Positions 32,595-34,604 of a DNA stretch of 34,604 nucleotides are shown here, piece after piece; within the stretch, counting starts at the first letter, position 1; each line of letters starts with the position of its first letter. Both the position numbers and the translations under genes were made by a program. The notes under the pieces were generated by a model that was not told the origin of the DNA, searched no databases, and worked only from the letters and a program-made list of their open reading frames with translations. This DNA is from Peptoniphilus senegalensis JC140 (GTDB lineage: Bacteria; Bacillota; Clostridia; Tissierellales; Peptoniphilaceae), in NCBI RefSeq assembly GCF_000321025.1, contig NZ_HE610718.1, positions 226,205 to 260,808 of the forward strand. The letters run 5' to 3'.

Positions 32595-33014
32595 TTAGAT
32601 TTGTTTAACAAGTATTTTATTTTTCTTTAAGAGTTCAATTGCATAATCATCAACTCTATAAGCTTCATGATAATAAATTGCGCAGATACCTGCTTGAATA
32701 AGTGCCTTTGTGCAGTTAAGACATGGGAAATGTGTAACATAGGCTTTTGCACCTTTTACAGAAATTCCTTCCTTTGCACAGTATAAGATGGCATTCATCT
32801 CTGCGTGAATAGTTGCTATGCAGTGTCCATCACGCATAGTGTGACCAACTTCGTCGCAGTGAGGGTTTCCCGTCACTGAACCATTATAGCCAGTGGAAAT
32901 TATTCTGTTGTCAGAATTTACTAGAACACAACCCACAAATGCGCGGTCGCAAGTAGATCTCGTTGCCACCATTTCAGTTATTTCCATAAAATATTCGTCC
33001 CAAGATTTTCTCAT
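32595..33014 (-). CDS. ComEB-like dCMP deaminase
   Basis: A 139-residue zinc deaminase converting dCMP to dUMP for thymidylate synthesis. Zinc ligands and catalytic glutamate are clear: H70-A-E72 in TIHAEMNAI, and C98 and C101 in PCLNC. The start MRKSWDEYFMEITEMVATRSTC and the segment GYNGSVTGNPHCDEVGH are typical of the ComEB/dCMP deaminase family. It overlaps the RNase H gene by 4 bases (ATGA). Length is normal. Confidence 0.93.
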   Translation of the reverse strand: MRKSWDEYFMEITEMVATRSTCDRAFVGCVLVNSDNRIISTGYNGSVTGNPHCDEVGHTMRDGHCIATIHAEMNAILYCAKEGISVKGAKAYVTHFPCLNCTKALIQAGICAIYYHEAYRVDDYAIELLKKNKILVKQI

Positions 33015-33589
33015 TTTGCCTCCTTTGCAAGCTTGTCCACAAGTTCGTTGTACTTGACACCAGTATGTGCCTCTACTTTTATAAATTTTACTTCCAATTT
33101 GTCTTTTATGGAATCATAAAACTTTTTATATGCGATAGTTCCCTCTTTATTTGTCTTCCAAAAGCCAAGAGCCCATGACCTTATGCCTTCGTAATCATAA
33201 TGAAGATAAATTTTTCTCTTTCCAATAGACTCCGCATATTCCATAGCTTTTATTGCACCCTTTATTTCTCCAGATACATTTCTCATCTCTGAATCTTCGA
33301 AAAATCTTTTGGAAAAAGAATATTCTTCCTCATCATTGTACATATATACCCCATAGGAATGACTCTTATCAGAATTTCTATAAGAACCGTCTACATAAAC
33401 TATGAGTTCGTCTTTTTCTGCTAAATCCTTTTTTTCTTCTTCAACTTCATTTATAAAGGCCTCTGCATCTTCTAAGCTAGAGAATTTTTTAAAGCTTGCT
33501 CCCTTAAAGCCCATGGTCTCTTTTTTACATTCGTCCCAAGTCTTATATATGCCAGGATTTCTCCCAACTCTAACTGCGTAATAATTCAT
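33011..33589 (-). CDS. RNase H1 with viroplasmin-type N-terminal domain
   Basis: A 192-residue ribonuclease H that removes RNA from RNA-DNA hybrids. It begins MNYYAVRVGRNPGIYKTW, the caulimovirus-viroplasmin hybrid-binding domain (1-45), joined by a charged linker to the RNase H fold. The catalytic acids are D67 in YVDGSY, E108 in SGEIKGA, D132 in HYDYEGI and D185 in NELVDKLAK. The ATG at 33589 is favoured because GAGGTG precedes it; an in-frame ATG at 33610 has no site. It is the first gene of the pair with the deaminase. Confidence 0.92.
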   Translation of the reverse strand: MNYYAVRVGRNPGIYKTWDECKKETMGFKGASFKKFSSLEDAEAFINEVEEEKKDLAEKDELIVYVDGSYRNSDKSHSYGVYMYNDEEEYSFSKRFFEDSEMRNVSGEIKGAIKAMEYAESIGKRKIYLHYDYEGIRSWALGFWKTNKEGTIAYKKFYDSIKDKLEVKFIKVEAHTGVKYNELVDKLAKEAK

Positions 33590-33610
33590 ATTCACCTCAA
33601 AATTTGTCAT

Positions 33611-33639
33611 TTGTCAACTATGTCTACTTATTATATAAT
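33611..33639 (+). promoter_or_regulatory. Promoter of the aldolase gene
   Basis: TTGTCA (33611-33616) and TATAAT (33634-33639) with a 17-base spacer. The -10 lies in the palindrome ATTATATAAT, which could also give a -10 for the divergent RNase H gene. Confidence 0.75.
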
Positions 33640-33656
33640 TAGAAGTAATTAGAAGT
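33637..33656. repeat. Tandem AATTAGAAGT repeat at the aldolase start site
   Basis: Two exact 10-bp copies side by side, beginning inside the -10 box and covering the likely transcription start; possibly a regulator site. Confidence 0.5.
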
Positions 33657-33675
33657 CTAGACTTTGGAGGTAAAA

Positions 33676-34566
33676 ATGAATAGAGAACAATTTGATAGAA
33701 TGAAAAATGGCAAAGGATTTATAGCTGCCCTTGACCAATCAGGTGGCTCAACACCTAAGGCACTTTTAAATTATGGAGTGACTGAAGATGCTTATTCAAA
33801 TGAAGATGAAATGTTTGAATGTGTCCACGAAATGAGAAAAAGAATTATAACAAATGAAGCTTTCACATCAGACAGAATTTTGGCTGCAATTTTATTTAAG
33901 GTTACAATGAATTCAAAAGTAGGCGACAAGTACACTGGCGACTACCTTTGGGAAGAAAAGGGCATAGTTCCAATTTTAAAAATCGACGAAGGTCTTGATG
34001 AAGAAAAAGATGGTGCTCAACTTATGAAGCCTTTCAAACACATTGATGAACTTCTTGAAAATGCCAAAGAAAGAAATATTTTCGGCACAAAGATGCGTTC
34101 TGTTGTAAAGGAACTAAATGAAGAATCAATTAAAAAAGTTGTTGATCAACAATTTGAATATGCAAGAAAAATTTCTAATGCAGGCTTCGTTCCTATTATC
34201 GAGCCAGAAGTTGACATCCACGCTAAGGATAAAGCTGCTATCGAAGAAGTTCTTAAAAAATATTTAATAGAAGGACTAAAAAAACTTGGCAAAGAAAATT
34301 ATGTAATGTTTAAATTGACTCTTCCTGAAAACGAAAATCTTTATGAAGACCTATATGACTTCGACCAAACTGTTAGAGTTGTTGCTCTTTCTGGCGGTTA
34401 TTCAAGAGATGAAGCCAACGAAAAACTTAGAAAAAATAGGGGTGTCATTGCATCTTATTCAAGAGCCTTAACTGAAGGACTAAATGTAAACCAAAGTGAC
34501 GACGAATTTACAAAGACGCTTGACGATTCCATAGAAAAAAATTATTCAGCATCAGTTGAAAAATAA
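33676..34566 (+). CDS. fda: Class I fructose-bisphosphate aldolase
   Basis: A 296-residue glycolytic aldolase splitting fructose 1,6-bisphosphate into dihydroxyacetone phosphate and glyceraldehyde 3-phosphate. The start [30 protein letters not shown] is close to the staphylococcal class I enzyme (as I remember it). The Schiff-base lysine is K213 in MFKLTLP; D20 and K139 are further active-site candidates, as is the IIEPEVD segment near 175. The ATG at 33676 is chosen over an in-frame TTG 12 bases earlier because GGAGG (33666-33670) sits 5 bases before it. Single-gene unit with its own terminator. Confidence 0.96.
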   Translation: MNREQFDRMKNGKGFIAALDQSGGSTPKALLNYGVTEDAYSNEDEMFECVHEMRKRIITNEAFTSDRILAAILFKVTMNSKVGDKYTGDYLWEEKGIVPILKIDEGLDEEKDGAQLMKPFKHIDELLENAKERNIFGTKMRSVVKELNEESIKKVVDQQFEYARKISNAGFVPIIEPEVDIHAKDKAAIEEVLKKYLIEGLKKLGKENYVMFKLTLPENENLYEDLYDFDQTVRVVALSGGYSRDEANEKLRKNRGVIASYSRALTEGLNVNQSDDEFTKTLDDSIEKNYSASVEK

Positions 34567-34580
34567 ATATGAGAAAGTAA

Positions 34581-34604
34581 AAAACCTCTGAATTCAGAGG
34601 TTTT
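34581..34604 (+). terminator. Terminator of the aldolase gene
   Basis: AAAACCTCTGAA paired with TTCAGAGGTTTT, a perfect palindrome; the T run continues to the window edge. Confidence 0.85.

Overview
The window is AT-rich, single-strand-biased DNA from a low-GC, Gram-positive anaerobe. The evidence is lipoprotein signal peptides with lipoboxes, strong AGGAGG ribosome sites, GTG and TTG starts, a Firmicutes-type PhoP/PhoR–Pst locus, a YabE-like G5/3D wall protein and a Staphylococcus-like class I aldolase. The overall style suggests the Peptoniphilaceae (Peptoniphilus/Anaerococcus/Finegoldia group); that placement is inference from memory. All but two genes (glutaredoxin and aldolase) are on the minus strand. 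I saw no rRNA, tRNA, CRISPR array, insertion sequence or phage gene.

Layout, left to right. (1) 1-476: start of an OmpR-type response regulator cut by the window edge. (2) 666-3042: a two-gene unit of a small membrane-anchored protein and a P1B-like metal ATPase; the pair resembles the mycobacterial PacL/Ctp arrangement. (3) 3192-9700: a complete phosphate operon, transcribed pstS-pstC-pstA-pstB-phoU-phoP-phoR, with 11-bp-phased PhoP-like repeats in front of pstS. PstS itself appears circularly permuted. (4) 9881-14591: an ABC ATPase plus a giant FtsX-type permease with about 530 residues of extracytoplasmic heptad repeats. (5) 14685-15675: a YhfC-type membrane protease homologue and a DUF3887-like lipoprotein behind a consensus promoter with a perfect operator-like palindrome; near-identical terminators lie on both sides. 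(6) 15825-22336: a six-gene unit (coiled-coil protein, alpha/beta hydrolase, membrane-anchored MurF-like ligase, Ddl, RNase R, SmpB) linking peptidoglycan precursor synthesis with RNA and ribosome quality control. (7) 22443-24771: divergent glutaredoxin, an orphan HAAS-like membrane protein and a G5/3D-domain protein flanked by two WalR-like boxes. (8) 25153-27228: MscL with a zinc ribbon, a patatin lipase and a CoA-type Nudix hydrolase, with overlapping ends. (9) 27425-28285: an EamA transporter. (10) 28738-32360: a peptidase D / YfcC-type carrier operon and a TetR regulator. The same palindromic operator overlaps the -10 of both promoters, so the regulator very likely controls itself and the transporter-peptidase operon. 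The TetR reading frame seems to begin upstream through a -1 shift at A-AAA-AAG. (11) 32595-34566: ComEB-type deaminase with a viroplasmin-RNase H protein, divergent from a class I fructose-bisphosphate aldolase.

Most transcription units end in recognisable intrinsic terminators, so the operon borders above come from the sequence. The least ordinary items are the permuted PstS, the PacL-like partner of the metal ATPase, the TetR operator trio and its frameshifted start, the membrane-anchored MurF, and the operator-controlled YhfC cassette. I see no clear wholly new multi-gene system; these are local oddities on mostly familiar genes.
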